A stretch of 64,000 bases of DNA from Beijerinckia sp. 28-YEA-48 (GCF_900104955.1 NZ_FNSI01000001.1:3940001-4004000); one strand, 5' to 3'. Positions 9,335-18,499 are shown, numbered from the stretch's first letter. Notes: generated by a model not told the origin, from the sequence alone. Numbers and translations: made by a program.

Positions 9335-10150
9335 CTATGTCACGCCTTTCACGAGCACATCGTACATCGCGTCGGAACACCCAAGCCTGTTGGAGGTGGT
9401 GCGCGCCTTCGCGCGCACGATGTTCGCCAACGGCCCCTCGGGCGATGTATCGAAATGCGCGTTCTGGCCGATGATGCTGAAGGCATAGACGAAGTGGCCT
9501 GTGTGATCGAAAACAGGCGCCGCAATCGCGCTGACGCCAGGCGCCAAACCATCGATCGACCAGCCGACGCCATGACGACGCGTCCGCGCGATCAACGCCT
9601 CAATCTCCGGATCACTGAGTGGAAACGCCTCGCGTTCTTTCTCAACCAGCAACCGTGTCGTCTCGCGCGGCAGATAAGCTAAAAAGACGTGGCCCGTCGC
9701 TGTTCGCAACAGCGCAAAAATCGAACCGAGACGGGTGGTGAGGAACACGGAGCCCGGGTTTGAACTGGGTTCCGCCGCCCCAACGGTAGGGCCGCCGCTG
9801 CCCCAGACGACGAAATGAGCCGTGTGATCGGTCTCATGGCGCAAGTCGATCATCGCCGCCCGGCCGACCCCATCCTTGTCGAGCATGCCCAAGGCCGTCA
9901 GGCCAAGACTAACGGCCAATTGGCCCAGGCCGTAACGGCCGGTTTGCTCGTCCTGCTCAACCAGGCCCGCGCGAATGAGGCTGACCAGATAGCGATGCGC
10001 CTTTGGCGGCGCAAAGCCGATGGCTGCGGCGATCGCTTTCAGATTCAAAGGTGTCCCTGCTTCGATCAGGGGGCCAAGGAGCTGCAGCCCCACGTCCATG
10101 GCCTGCACGCCAATCGATCCACCTGCCGGTCGTCCCGTCGATCTTGACAT
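9335..10150 (-). CDS. IclR family transcriptional regulator
   Basis: The 271-residue protein has an N-terminal helix-turn-helix (LNLKAIAAAIGFAPPKAHRYLVSLIRAG) and the C-terminal effector-binding domain of the IclR family. The ATG at 10150 follows GAGGCGAG. The gene is transcribed divergently from oxygenase copy B. The 204-base gap between them contains a strong palindromic site at 10169-10200, so it most likely controls copy B and itself in response to an aromatic or organic-acid ligand. Confidence 0.92.
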   Translation of the reverse strand: MSRSTGRPAGGSIGVQAMDVGLQLLGPLIEAGTPLNLKAIAAAIGFAPPKAHRYLVSLIRAGLVEQDEQTGRYGLGQLAVSLGLTALGMLDKDGVGRAAMIDLRHETDHTAHFVVWGSGGPTVGAAEPSSNPGSVFLTTRLGSIFALLRTATGHVFLAYLPRETTRLLVEKEREAFPLSDPEIEALIARTRRHGVGWSIDGLAPGVSAIAAPVFDHTGHFVYAFSIIGQNAHFDTSPEGPLANIVRAKARTTSNRLGCSDAMYDVLVKGVT

Positions 10151-10168
10151 CTCGCCTCATTTTTTATG

Positions 10169-10200
10169 TAATACGTAATTAATTACGCATTACGTAATAA
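10169..10200. promoter_or_regulatory. Palindromic operator, probable IclR site
   Basis: The perfect palindrome CGTAATTAATTACG at 10174-10187 is followed by a second one, ATTACGTAAT, at 10189-10198. The AT-rich character stands out from the surrounding GC-rich DNA. The site starts about 20 bases upstream of the regulator's ATG, in the divergent gap, as expected for autoregulation plus control of the oxygenase gene. Confidence 0.7.
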
Positions 10201-10354
10201 ATAGCAAGACCCGCTGGTGGGCTCGAAGGATTTAGACAGGCGAGGGCGAGTTGCAGATCCAACACGATCACCGCGCGTCCCAAGCTGCTCACCGGCCTGA
10301 CACCGCCGTGGGTGACCTGCACGGGCATTCCATCTCGCTTCACGGGAGACGATT

Positions 10355-11413
10355 GTGAGCGATAAAATCAACGCGCCATTTCTGAGAAACGCTTGGTATC
10401 AAGCCGGTTGGGTGCACGAGCTGAAGAACGGCATGCTCGCGCGCACCCTCATGAACGAGCCGCTGCTGTTCTTTCGCGATGCCCGCGGCAAGATCGGCTG
10501 CGTCGAGGATCGCTGCTGCCATCGCGGCGCGCCGCTCTCACACGGCAAGATCGTCGAGAACGGCTTGCAATGCGGCTACCACGGCCTCGTCTTCGACGTG
10601 AACGGCATCTGCGTCGAAATCCCCGGCCAAGACAACATTCCGCCGATGGCGAAAGTGAAGTCACGTCCGGTCGTCGAACGGCAGGAGTTCATCTGGGTCT
10701 GGATGGGCGATCCGATGCTCGCCGATGAAGCTAAGATCGTCGACTGGCCCTATCACGAGGGATACCCGCACCGCACAGACCTGATGCCGCTGAAGATCAA
10801 TTATATGATGATGGTCGACAATCTGATGGACCTCACCCATCTCGGCTACCTGCATATCAACACCATCGGCAGCAATGATCCCAAGGCCCATGTCAACGCC
10901 AAGATGGAAACCACACGCACCGAGACCGGTGTCCGCTTTACCCGCTTGATGCCCAACCTGGCGCCAACGCCGACTTATGTGCAAGGCATTGGCCGCACCG
11001 GCAATGTCGATCGCTGGCAAGAGTTCGAATATATCGTGCCCAGCAGCGTCAAACAGTGGACCGGCGCGCATGAAGTCGGCCGCGCCATCGAGAGCCCTCA
11101 GCACGCCGAGTTCCAGATTTGGCTCTACCACGGCATCACGCCGGAAACGGCCAACAGCTCGTATTACTTCTGGTCAGTCGCGCACAATTACCAGCCTGAC
11201 GATCCCGCGGTGACCGATGAGCTCTATCGCCAAACGGCGAAAGTCTTTGACGAAGACGCGGCGATCATGGAAGCGCAGCAGCAGCGCCTCGATGCCGATC
11301 CGGATCGGCCCCTGCTACCGATCAAGGCCGACAATGCCCTGACCCAGGCGCGCCGCGCTTTCCAGAAGGTGCTCGACGAGGAGCGCGCCCTGATGCCGCA
11401 GGCAGCGGAATAA
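10355..11413 (+). CDS. Rieske [2Fe-2S] ring-hydroxylating oxygenase, VanA-like (copy B)
   Basis: This 352-residue oxygenase starts at GTG (ribosome-binding site CGGGAG at 10343-10348). Rieske ligands are C54, H56, C73 and H76. The mononuclear-iron motif ends with H162 and H167. In residues 1-130 it differs from copy A (7382) at only 11 positions. The middle and C-terminal substrate-binding regions are much more different, and the last 35 residues are again almost identical. It lies behind the IclR operator and has its own terminator. No ferredoxin or reductase gene is adjacent. Confidence 0.92.
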   Translation: MSDKINAPFLRNAWYQAGWVHELKNGMLARTLMNEPLLFFRDARGKIGCVEDRCCHRGAPLSHGKIVENGLQCGYHGLVFDVNGICVEIPGQDNIPPMAKVKSRPVVERQEFIWVWMGDPMLADEAKIVDWPYHEGYPHRTDLMPLKINYMMMVDNLMDLTHLGYLHINTIGSNDPKAHVNAKMETTRTETGVRFTRLMPNLAPTPTYVQGIGRTGNVDRWQEFEYIVPSSVKQWTGAHEVGRAIESPQHAEFQIWLYHGITPETANSSYYFWSVAHNYQPDDPAVTDELYRQTAKVFDEDAAIMEAQQQRLDADPDRPLLPIKADNALTQARRAFQKVLDEERALMPQAAE

Positions 11414-11433
11414 GATCGCTTCGTTGAAAATGA

Positions 11434-11460
11434 AAAGGGCGCCGCGTGGCGCCCTTTCTT
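11434..11460. terminator. Bidirectional terminator between oxygenase copy B and catalase
   Basis: AAAGGGCGCC at 11434-11443 pairs perfectly with GGCGCCCTTT at 11448-11457, with loop GCGT. The A-rich and T-rich ends serve both converging genes. Confidence 0.88.
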
Positions 11461-12918
11461 CTACTTCGCCGCGACGAGTTCGAGACCCAGCGCGCGGCGC
11501 ACGCCCGCCGCATAGTCGGGATGAACTTTCTCGAAATGGGCGAGCTGGCGCTCGACGATCTCTCGCGGCACGCCGCCCATCGAGCCGGCGATATTGGCGA
11601 ACAGTCGTTGTTTCTGCTCAGCATTAAACAGTTCAAACAGGGCGCGCGGCTGGCGATAGTCGTCATTGCCGTCGCGATGGTTCCAGCGATCGGCATCGCC
11701 GGAAATGCGCAGCGGCGGCTCCTTCACCGACGGATCCTCGACCGGGCCGTCGAAGGAGTTGGGCTCGTAATAGGCATCGGGATTGCCGCTGTCGTTCTTG
11801 AAGAAACGCATCGCACCGTCCTTGTTGTAGTTATGGACGGGCGTGCGCGGCGCGTTGACCGGCAAGGCTTCATAATGCGTGCCGAGGCGATAGCGATGCG
11901 CATCGGCATAGGAGAAGACGCGCGCCTGCAGCATCTTGTCCGGTGAGAAGCCGATGCCGGGCACGACATTCGACGGCGAGAAGGCCGCCTGTTCGATCTC
12001 GGCGAAATAGTTCTCGGCATTGCGATTCAATTCCATCACGCCGACATCGATCAGCGGATAGTCGCCATGCGGCCAGACCTTGGTGAGGTCGAAGGGATTG
12101 TACCAATGCTTGTCGGCATCGAGTTCCGGCATGACCTGGATCTTGACGTCCCAGGACGGAAACTCGCCACGCTCGATCGTACCGAACAGATGTTCCTGAT
12201 AGGTCTCGCGCGATTGGCCGATAATCCGGGCTGCTTCCGCATTGGTATAGTGGCGGTGGCCCTGACGCGTCTTGAAATGGAATTTGATCCAGAACCGCTC
12301 GCCGTCCTTGTTCCAGAACGAATAGGTGTGCGAGCCGTAGCCGTTCATGAACATCGGCGCGACCGGCAGGCCGCGATCGGAGAACAGGGTCGTCACCTGA
12401 TGCAGGCTTTCGGGCGACAGCGACCAGAAGTCCCACATGGCGGTCGGCGACCGCATATTGGTGCGCGGATGGCGCTTCTGCGTGTGGATGAAGTCGGGGA
12501 ATTTCAGCGGATCGCGGACGAAGAAGACCGGCGTGTTGTTGCCGACCAGATCCCAATTGCCTTCTTCCGTGTAGAATTTCAGCGCGAAGCCGCGCACATC
12601 GCGCTCGGCATCGGCGGCGCCCTGTTCGCCGGCAACCGTCGAGAAGCGCGCCAGCATGTCGGTTTTCTTGCCGACCTCGGAGAAAACCTTGGCGCGGGTG
12701 TATTTCGAGATGTCGTTGGTGATGGTGAACGTGCCGAAAGCGCCCCAGCCCTTGGCGTGGACGACGCGCTCGGGGATGCGCTCGCGGTTCTGGTGGGCAA
12801 GTTTCTCCACCAGCTGCCAATCCTGCATCAGCACGGGGCCGCTGGGACCGGCGGTGAGCGAATTCTGATTGTCAGCCACGGGCGCGCCAGCGGTCGTGGT
12901 CAGTTTTTTCTTGGACAT
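11461..12918 (-). CDS. katA: Monofunctional haem catalase
   Basis: This cytosolic enzyme dismutates hydrogen peroxide. The 485-residue length is that of small-subunit (clade 3) catalases. The distal histidine H54 ([11 protein letters not shown]), distal asparagine N127 and proximal haem tyrosine Y337 ([14 protein letters not shown]) are all present. The ATG at 12918 follows AAGG. It is flanked downstream by a shared terminator and upstream by an AT-rich region with an inverted repeat. The symbol is by family; katA and katB type cannot be told apart with certainty. Confidence 0.95.
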   Translation of the reverse strand: MSKKKLTTTAGAPVADNQNSLTAGPSGPVLMQDWQLVEKLAHQNRERIPERVVHAKGWGAFGTFTITNDISKYTRAKVFSEVGKKTDMLARFSTVAGEQGAADAERDVRGFALKFYTEEGNWDLVGNNTPVFFVRDPLKFPDFIHTQKRHPRTNMRSPTAMWDFWSLSPESLHQVTTLFSDRGLPVAPMFMNGYGSHTYSFWNKDGERFWIKFHFKTRQGHRHYTNAEAARIIGQSRETYQEHLFGTIERGEFPSWDVKIQVMPELDADKHWYNPFDLTKVWPHGDYPLIDVGVMELNRNAENYFAEIEQAAFSPSNVVPGIGFSPDKMLQARVFSYADAHRYRLGTHYEALPVNAPRTPVHNYNKDGAMRFFKNDSGNPDAYYEPNSFDGPVEDPSVKEPPLRISGDADRWNHRDGNDDYRQPRALFELFNAEQKQRLFANIAGSMGGVPREIVERQLAHFEKVHPDYAAGVRRALGLELVAAK

Positions 12919-12978
12919 TGTTCTGCCTTTTCAGAGCTTGGCGCGAGAATGGCCTAGGAATTGGTATATATCTAATCG

Positions 12979-13015
12979 ATTGATTGGTCTATTTTGATAG
13001 ATGAAACCAATCAAT
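12979..13015. promoter_or_regulatory. Inverted repeat upstream of catalase
   Basis: ATTGATTGGT at 12979-12988 and ACCAATCAAT at 13006-13015 form a perfect 10-base inverted repeat with a 17-base loop that contains CTATTTTGATAG. The right arm overlaps the stop codon of the upstream solute-binding-protein gene. The repeat lies 60-100 bases before the catalase ATG. It could be an operator for a peroxide regulator or a weak terminator. There is no clear T-tract. Confidence 0.4.
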
Positions 13016-13979
13016 TCGCGGTGATGCCCAAGCTCCGGATGGCAGCGGGTATGGTGTCATATTCCTTGCGCCACTGGGCGGCAAATTCCTCAGGCGCATT
13101 GCCGACACGCTCAAAAGCGATGGCGACGAGAAAATCCTGCACGTCCTTGCGTTCGAGCGAAATCTTGGCGGCGGCGACGAGTTTGTCGACGGCGGCGCGC
13201 GGCGTGCCAGCGGGCGCCACGAGACCCGACCACAGCGGCGTGGTCAGCAGCACGTCGTTGAAGCCGGATTCGGAGAAGGTCGGCACGTCGCTCAGCAGGC
13301 CACGATCCTCGCCGAGCTGGGCGATCAGCTTGATCTTGCCTTCCTTGATATATTGCATGGCCGCCGCCGCGCCGAAGGTGACGCCGATCTGGCCGCTCAG
13401 CAATTCCTGGATCGCCTGCGGGCTGCCACGATAATTGACGTTGACGAAGTTCGCGCCAGTGCGTCGCCCCAGCGCCTCCATGATGATATGGGGAAAGGAG
13501 CCGACACCGAACGAGCCATAGGACATGCCGTTCGGCATCGCCTTCGCCTCATCGATCAATTCACGCAAGGTGCGCGCCTTGATATGAGGCCCGGCGATCA
13601 TCGCCGCCTTGCTCTGAGTGAGCTTGGTGACGAAGGTGAAATCCTTCGCCGGATCATACGGCAAAGGGTCCATCAGCGCGACGAGCGAGACCAAGGGATC
13701 GTTCAGCGTCGCCAGAATGGTGTAGCCATCGGGCTTGGCTTTCGCGACTTCAGTGGTGCCGATGGTCGCGGCGGCGCCGGGACGATTCATCACCACGATG
13801 GTGGCGCCCAGCGGCCCTGTCATGCCCTCGGCGACCTTGCGAAAGGCGATGTCGGCTGGCGCGCCAGCGGCATAGGGCACCACCCAGGTGACCGGACGCG
13901 ACGGATAGGCGTCCTGCGCCATCGCACCGCCTGCCGCGATGAAGAGTGCAGCGGCAGCGAGGAAACCTCGACGTTTCAT
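13011..13979 (-). CDS. Bug/TctC-family tripartite tricarboxylate transporter solute-binding protein
   Basis: This periplasmic binding protein takes up organic acids. The ATG at 13979 is chosen because it follows GGGGGA and begins a clear signal peptide (MKRRGFLAAAALFIAAGGAMA). An in-frame start 42 bases upstream would bury that signal. The mature protein (total 322 residues) begins with YPSRPVTWVVPYAAGAPADI, the typical Bug opening. No TctA/TctB membrane genes lie nearby, so it is an orphan receptor. It shares its strand with an aminotransferase, a RidA protein and another Bug protein. Confidence 0.9.
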   Translation of the reverse strand: MKRRGFLAAAALFIAAGGAMAQDAYPSRPVTWVVPYAAGAPADIAFRKVAEGMTGPLGATIVVMNRPGAAATIGTTEVAKAKPDGYTILATLNDPLVSLVALMDPLPYDPAKDFTFVTKLTQSKAAMIAGPHIKARTLRELIDEAKAMPNGMSYGSFGVGSFPHIIMEALGRRTGANFVNVNYRGSPQAIQELLSGQIGVTFGAAAAMQYIKEGKIKLIAQLGEDRGLLSDVPTFSESGFNDVLLTTPLWSGLVAPAGTPRAAVDKLVAAAKISLERKDVQDFLVAIAFERVGNAPEEFAAQWRKEYDTIPAAIRSLGITAN

Positions 13980-14030
13980 TCTCAGTCCCCCGAAAGGCTT
14001 TTGTTGCGACGATAAATCCACCGACAGAGA

Positions 14031-15362
14031 TCAAGCGATCGCCTTGATCGCCTTGCCGACCTTATCGATGATTTCGTCGATGTTGTTCTCGTTGAGCATC
14101 AACGGCGGCGACAGGACGATCGAATCCCCAGCGATGCGGATCAGCACGTCCTGGCGATGGAAGGTTTCGTCCATCGCTTCAAAACCGCGCTTGCCCGGTG
14201 CATCGGGCTTGGGCGCCAGATCGATGGCGCCAACAATGCCGATGGTGCGGATGTCGACGACATTGGGCAGGCCTTTCAGCGAATGCACCGCATCGGCCCA
14301 TTTGTCCTCAAGGCGCTTGGCATTGCCGAACAGATCTTCCCTCTCATAGACGTCGAGTGTCGCCAGGCCGGCGGCGCAGGCCAATGGATGCGCCGAATAG
14401 GTGTAGCCGTGGAACAGTTCGACCGCATGTTCCGGGCCTTTCATGAAGGCCTCGTAGATGCCGCGCCGGACGATCACACCGCCCATCGGCACGGTGCCTG
14501 ACGTGACGCCCTTGGCGAAACAGATCATGTCCGGCACGACGCCATAACGTTCGGCCGCGAACGGCGCGCTGAGACGGCCAAAGCCGGTGATGACTTCATC
14601 GAAGATCAGCAGAATGCCGTATTTATCGCAGATCTGCCGCAGCTTCTGCAGATAGCCCTTGGGCGCGGCCAGCACGCCGGTGGAGCCAGCCATCGGCTCA
14701 ACAATGACGGCGGCGATGGTCGAGGCATCGTGCAATCCGACGATGTTCTCGAGTTCGTCGGCGAGATGGCCACCCCATTCCGGCTCGCCGCGCGAAAACG
14801 CCTGTTCGGTGCGATTGTAAGTGGCCGGCAGATGATCGACGGCCGGCAGGGCCGAGCCAAACATCTTGCGGTTCGGCACCATGCCGCCAACGGCGATGCC
14901 GCCGAAGCCGACGCCATGATAGCCGCGCACGCGGCCGATCAGGCGTTGGCGCGCGCCCTGGCCGCTGACATTTTGAAAAGCGATGGCGATCTTCAGCGCC
15001 GTGTCGACCGCTTCCGAGCCGGAATTGGTGAAGAAGACATGATCGAGATCAGCAGGCGCCATGGCGGCGACGCGCGTCGCCAGTTGGAAGGCTTTCGGAT
15101 TGCCGAACTGGAACGGCGGCGAGAAATCCATCTCCGCCGCCTGGTCCTGGATCGCCTTGACGATGGGCTCGCGCGAATGGCCGGCGTTGACGCACCACAG
15201 GCCCGCAGCACCATCGATCAGCTTGCGACCATCGCCGGACCAGTAGTGCATGTCCTTGGCGCGCACCAACATGCGCGGCGCCTTCTTGAACGATCTGTTG
15301 GCCGTGAACGGCATCCAGAAAGCTTCAAGATCATTGGGTACGGTTGTCGCTGCACTCGTCAT
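14031..15362 (-). CDS. Omega-amino acid:pyruvate (beta-alanine) aminotransferase
   Basis: This 443-residue class III PLP aminotransferase opens with FWMPFTANRSFKKAPRM, which I associate with beta-alanine/omega-amino acid:pyruvate transaminases. TNSGSEAVDTALKIA, FDEVITGFGR and the PLP-lysine region FAKGVTSG are present. It would move an amino group from a terminal amine such as beta-alanine to pyruvate. The ATG at 15362 follows AGGGAG. With RidA downstream of a second Bug protein on the same strand, it suggests use of an imported amino compound. Confidence 0.9.
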   Translation of the reverse strand: MTSAATTVPNDLEAFWMPFTANRSFKKAPRMLVRAKDMHYWSGDGRKLIDGAAGLWCVNAGHSREPIVKAIQDQAAEMDFSPPFQFGNPKAFQLATRVAAMAPADLDHVFFTNSGSEAVDTALKIAIAFQNVSGQGARQRLIGRVRGYHGVGFGGIAVGGMVPNRKMFGSALPAVDHLPATYNRTEQAFSRGEPEWGGHLADELENIVGLHDASTIAAVIVEPMAGSTGVLAAPKGYLQKLRQICDKYGILLIFDEVITGFGRLSAPFAAERYGVVPDMICFAKGVTSGTVPMGGVIVRRGIYEAFMKGPEHAVELFHGYTYSAHPLACAAGLATLDVYEREDLFGNAKRLEDKWADAVHSLKGLPNVVDIRTIGIVGAIDLAPKPDAPGKRGFEAMDETFHRQDVLIRIAGDSIVLSPPLMLNENNIDEIIDKVGKAIKAIA

Positions 15363-15496
15363 GACGCGCTCCCTAAAATTCTATCGCCGGTTTAGCACAG
15401 CCTGCACTCCGGCAGAACGGCAATGCCGCGGCGTTTCGCCCGCCGCGACATCAAGTCTCCATCAAGATTAAAGTCTTCGGCAAGGTAAAGACGAGA

Positions 15497-15886
15497 TCAT
15501 GCCTCGCTGATCGCCTCGCCTTCGATTTCGATCAGATAGTTCGGATTGGCCAGACGCGGCACGACGACGAAGGTGCTCGCCGGTTCATGGCCATTGAGCC
15601 GGCGCTGGCGAACTTCGCGAATGGCGCCGATTTCCTCCGGCACCGTCGTGTAAGTGACGATCTTGACGAGATCGGTCGGCTTCATGCCGGCGGCCTCGAT
15701 CAGCGCATAGATATTGTCGAACACCTGTTCGGTTTGCGCCTTGATGCCCTCCTGCAAGGTGCCGTCGATTTTCGTGCCGACCTGACCGGACAGGATCAGC
15801 CGACGCGCGTTGGCGCCATGAATGACACCTTGGGAAAAGCCGGCGGTCGGCTTCATGACGGTCGGCGGATTGATGAATTTCGGCAT
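15497..15886 (-). CDS. RidA family (YjgF/YER057c) protein
   Basis: RidA proteins hydrolyse reactive enamine/imine intermediates made by PLP enzymes. The start at 15886 is chosen for its AAGGAAA ribosome-binding site and because it gives the usual size (129 residues). The frame extends further upstream without family resemblance. The arginine-containing segment typical of the family is present (REVRQRRLNGHEPASTF), although the conserved C-terminal part differs from canonical RidA. Lying next to a PLP aminotransferase on the same strand fits the function. Confidence 0.85.
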   Translation of the reverse strand: MPKFINPPTVMKPTAGFSQGVIHGANARRLILSGQVGTKIDGTLQEGIKAQTEQVFDNIYALIEAAGMKPTDLVKIVTYTTVPEEIGAIREVRQRRLNGHEPASTFVVVPRLANPNYLIEIEGEAISEA

Positions 15887-15923
15887 GACGTTTCCTTGGC
15901 GTTCCCTGCAAAAATGGGTTTCG

Positions 15924-16967
15924 CTATTTACCGTGGATCGCCTGTTTTGTCCGCGCGATAATTTCCGGTGGCGAGGCATAGACCTTGCTGACAAGGGCCT
16001 GGACGTCAGCGCCGGGCACAGCATCGACATCGAGCCGGGCCTTGGCTGCTTCACCCTTGAAATCCGCATCGATCATCGTCTCGGCAAACGCCTTGCGCAG
16101 CGCCGCGACGCGCGGTGCCGGAACCTCCGGCGCCAGCACATAGGGACGGCCAAACCGCGACTGACTGAAGAACAGGGCGAGAATGGCCTTCTCGTCGTCG
16201 GTCTTGGCAAATGAGGCGGCGAGCGGAATGCCTTTGGCGTTCAATTCCGGATAACCCACCGCGTGGGTCTGCAAAATCACCTTCATGCGGCCGGTGTCGA
16301 ACCAGCCGGGCTGTGTCACCGCGATCGACGGCCAGGCGAGGCCGCAGGCGCCTTGCGCTTCGCCGCGCTCGATGGCGAGCGAAATCTCACGGCTGCCCGG
16401 ATAGCCCAGAACGATCTTGAACTTGCTCCCAAGCACCGTGTTCAACACCGCTGGATAGTCCGAGGTCGAACTCGAACCGCTCGCCGCGATAATCAGATCG
16501 TTCTTCAACACATCGGCGAAGGTCTGCACCGGCGAATCAGCGCGCGCGATGCAGATATAGACGTCGTCATTGGCGCTGCCGAGATAATGAAACTTGCTCG
16601 GATCATGCTTCACCGGCGTCAGGCCCAGAAGCGGCTCGAGAATGACGCCCGATTGGAATGCGCCAATCACCGTGCCATCCTTGGCCGCGACATTATAGAG
16701 ATTGTTGGCGGCGACATTGCCGCCGGCCCCTGGCATATTGGCGACGATGAAGCCTGGATTGCCGGGCACGTGCTTGCCCATGTGGCGGGCGATCAGCCGG
16801 GCATAGGTATCGTAGCCGCCCCCTGCCGAAGACCCGACAATGATCTGGACACTTTTGCCCCGATAGAAATTCTCAACATCCTGTGTGGATTCTTGCGCCG
16901 CAGCAGTAAAGGTCGCGGCAGCCGTCAAGCCGCAGGCAAAAGCAATAGAATTGCGCCAGATCGCCAA
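15924..16967 (-). CDS. Bug/TctC-family solute-binding protein
   Basis: This 347-residue periplasmic binding protein starts at TTG (16967) behind GAGGGAGG, with a signal peptide (FACGLTAAATFTAAAQ). The YRGKSVQIIVGSSAGGGYDTYARLIARH opening is that of the Bug-like branch described for tripartite tricarboxylate transport receptors. Central motifs include the NMPGAGG segment. It is probably the first gene of the minus-strand set including RidA. No cognate membrane subunits are seen. Confidence 0.88.
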   Translation of the reverse strand: MAIWRNSIAFACGLTAAATFTAAAQESTQDVENFYRGKSVQIIVGSSAGGGYDTYARLIARHMGKHVPGNPGFIVANMPGAGGNVAANNLYNVAAKDGTVIGAFQSGVILEPLLGLTPVKHDPSKFHYLGSANDDVYICIARADSPVQTFADVLKNDLIIAASGSSSTSDYPAVLNTVLGSKFKIVLGYPGSREISLAIERGEAQGACGLAWPSIAVTQPGWFDTGRMKVILQTHAVGYPELNAKGIPLAASFAKTDDEKAILALFFSQSRFGRPYVLAPEVPAPRVAALRKAFAETMIDADFKGEAAKARLDVDAVPGADVQALVSKVYASPPEIIARTKQAIHGK

Positions 16968-17076
16968 CTGAGCCTCCCTCTCATATTAGTTATGACCGTT
17001 GTAACGCCGAACCGGCGCTTGCGCCAGACGGGGGATTCTTGACACCGTCACATCGGGCCACTAGCGCCATATCATC

Positions 17077-18006
17077 ATGAACTCTTCGCCCACCACGCCC
17101 ACGCCCTCGTCCCACCCGCGCCTGCTGACGGGCATCGCCCCGATCGCCGCGTCCTATGACGTCATCCTCTCCGATATCTGGGGTGTCGTGCACAACGGGC
17201 GGGAACATTTCGCCGCCGCGGTCGACGCGTTGCGGCGCTTCCGCGCCGCCGGCAGCACGGTCATCCTGCTCACCAATGCGCCGCGGCCGTCACCGCCGGT
17301 GCTGCGGCAGCTCGAAGGCCTGCACGTGCCGCGCGATTGTTTCGATGACATCGTCACCTCGGGCGATGTGACCTTGAACTTCATCGCCGAACACGGGCTG
17401 AAGCCGCTGCATCACATCGGGCCGCCGCGCGATCTGGCGCTGTTCGACATTCTTGAACGCGATACCGGCGTGCGCCCGCCGCTGGTGCCGCTTGAGCAAG
17501 CCGCTTACGTGGTCTGCACCGGCCTGTTCGACGACGCCGAGCAGCCTTCCGATTATGACGCGCGGCTTGAGATCATGCGCCAGCACAAGGTGGAGATGAT
17601 CTGCGCCAATCCTGACATTATCGTTCATGTCGGCGACCACGAAGTCTGGTGTTCAGGCGCGCTGGCGCAGCGCTACGAACAGAACTACGGCGGCAAGGTG
17701 CTGCAGGCCGGCAAGCCGTTCGCGCCGATCTACGAACGGGCGCTGCAATTGGCGCAGGTGAAACGCGACACGCCTATCGACCGCACGCGCGTTCTGGCCA
17801 TTGGCGATGGCATCGGCACCGATGTCAAAGGCGCGCAAGGAGAAGGGCTCGATGTGATCTTCGTCACGTCCGGCATTCATCGTGACGACCTGCACAATGG
17901 CCAGCGGGATCCGCGCGGCCATGTTCCCGATCAGGCCGTGCTCGCGGCCCTGCTGCGTCAACATCAGGTCGAGCCGCTGGCCTCGATGAGCCAGTTGATC
18001 TGGTAA
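17077..18006 (+). CDS. HAD-superfamily class IIA hydrolase-like protein (TIGR01459 type)
   Basis: The 309-residue protein begins its HAD fold with LSDIWGVVHNG. The nucleophile D33 is present, but the second aspartate of the usual DxD is a tryptophan (W35). This is the pattern I remember for the TIGR01459 subfamily. LLTNAPRP and IGDGIGTDVKGA are HAD motifs II and IV. It may be a sugar-phosphate phosphatase relative with altered or lost activity. It is monocistronic and converges on a receiver-domain gene across a composite repeat. Confidence 0.88.
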   Translation: MNSSPTTPTPSSHPRLLTGIAPIAASYDVILSDIWGVVHNGREHFAAAVDALRRFRAAGSTVILLTNAPRPSPPVLRQLEGLHVPRDCFDDIVTSGDVTLNFIAEHGLKPLHHIGPPRDLALFDILERDTGVRPPLVPLEQAAYVVCTGLFDDAEQPSDYDARLEIMRQHKVEMICANPDIIVHVGDHEVWCSGALAQRYEQNYGGKVLQAGKPFAPIYERALQLAQVKRDTPIDRTRVLAIGDGIGTDVKGAQGEGLDVIFVTSGIHRDDLHNGQRDPRGHVPDQAVLAALLRQHQVEPLASMSQLIW

Positions 18007-18015
18007 GCGGTGGAA

Positions 18016-18107
18016 AGCGCTTTGCCGTTTGACTTCGTCAAACGCCCAAGACGCGGCAAGATAGAGATCCCAGCGAAATTGCGTTTCTATCGAAACGCAA
18101 TTTGCTC
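18016..18107. repeat. Composite double-hairpin repeat, copy 1
   Basis: This 92-base unit is in reverse orientation relative to copy 2 (22209-22303). Hairpin one is CGTTTGAC at 18026-18033 with GTCAAACG at 18037-18044. Hairpin two is AAATTGCGTTTC at 18076-18087 with GAAACGCAATTT at 18092-18103, loop TATC. The hairpins are joined by about 30 bases. It fills the gap between two convergent genes and could also act as a terminator. Confidence 0.75.
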
Positions 18108-18499
18108 TAAGCGGCCTGCTTGCCGAAGACTTGATCGATCTTGGCCTTCAAGGTCACGGCATTGAACGGTTTGACGAGATAATTGCTGACGCCGGCCTTG
18201 CGTGCCGCGACGATGTTCTCGACCTTCGATTCCGCCGTCACCATGATGAACGGCGTTTCGGCATGGGCTTCGCTCTGGCGCATCTTGATCAGCAGATCGT
18301 AGCCGGTCATCGGCTCCATATTCCAATCGGAAATGACCAGCGCATATTGCTTGGCCGCCACCATTTCGAGCGCCGCCGCGCCATTGGGCGCATCATCGAC
18401 ATTCTCATAGCCAATCTGCTTGAGCAGATTGCGGACAATTTTCAGCATTGTCGCGTAATCGTCGACGATCAGGATCGGCGCAGAAGGGTCGAGCGTCAT
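18107..18499 (-). CDS. Single-domain response regulator (CheY-like)
   Basis: The 130-residue protein is a lone receiver domain. The acidic pocket is D13/D14, the phosphoacceptor D58 (VISDWNMEPMTG), with T88 and K110 (LVKPFN). No output domain is attached. The sequence is close to the chemotaxis CheY type, but no che genes are in the window, so its partner kinase is unknown. Confidence 0.92.
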   Translation of the reverse strand: MTLDPSAPILIVDDYATMLKIVRNLLKQIGYENVDDAPNGAAALEMVAAKQYALVISDWNMEPMTGYDLLIKMRQSEAHAETPFIMVTAESKVENIVAARKAGVSNYLVKPFNAVTLKAKIDQVFGKQAA

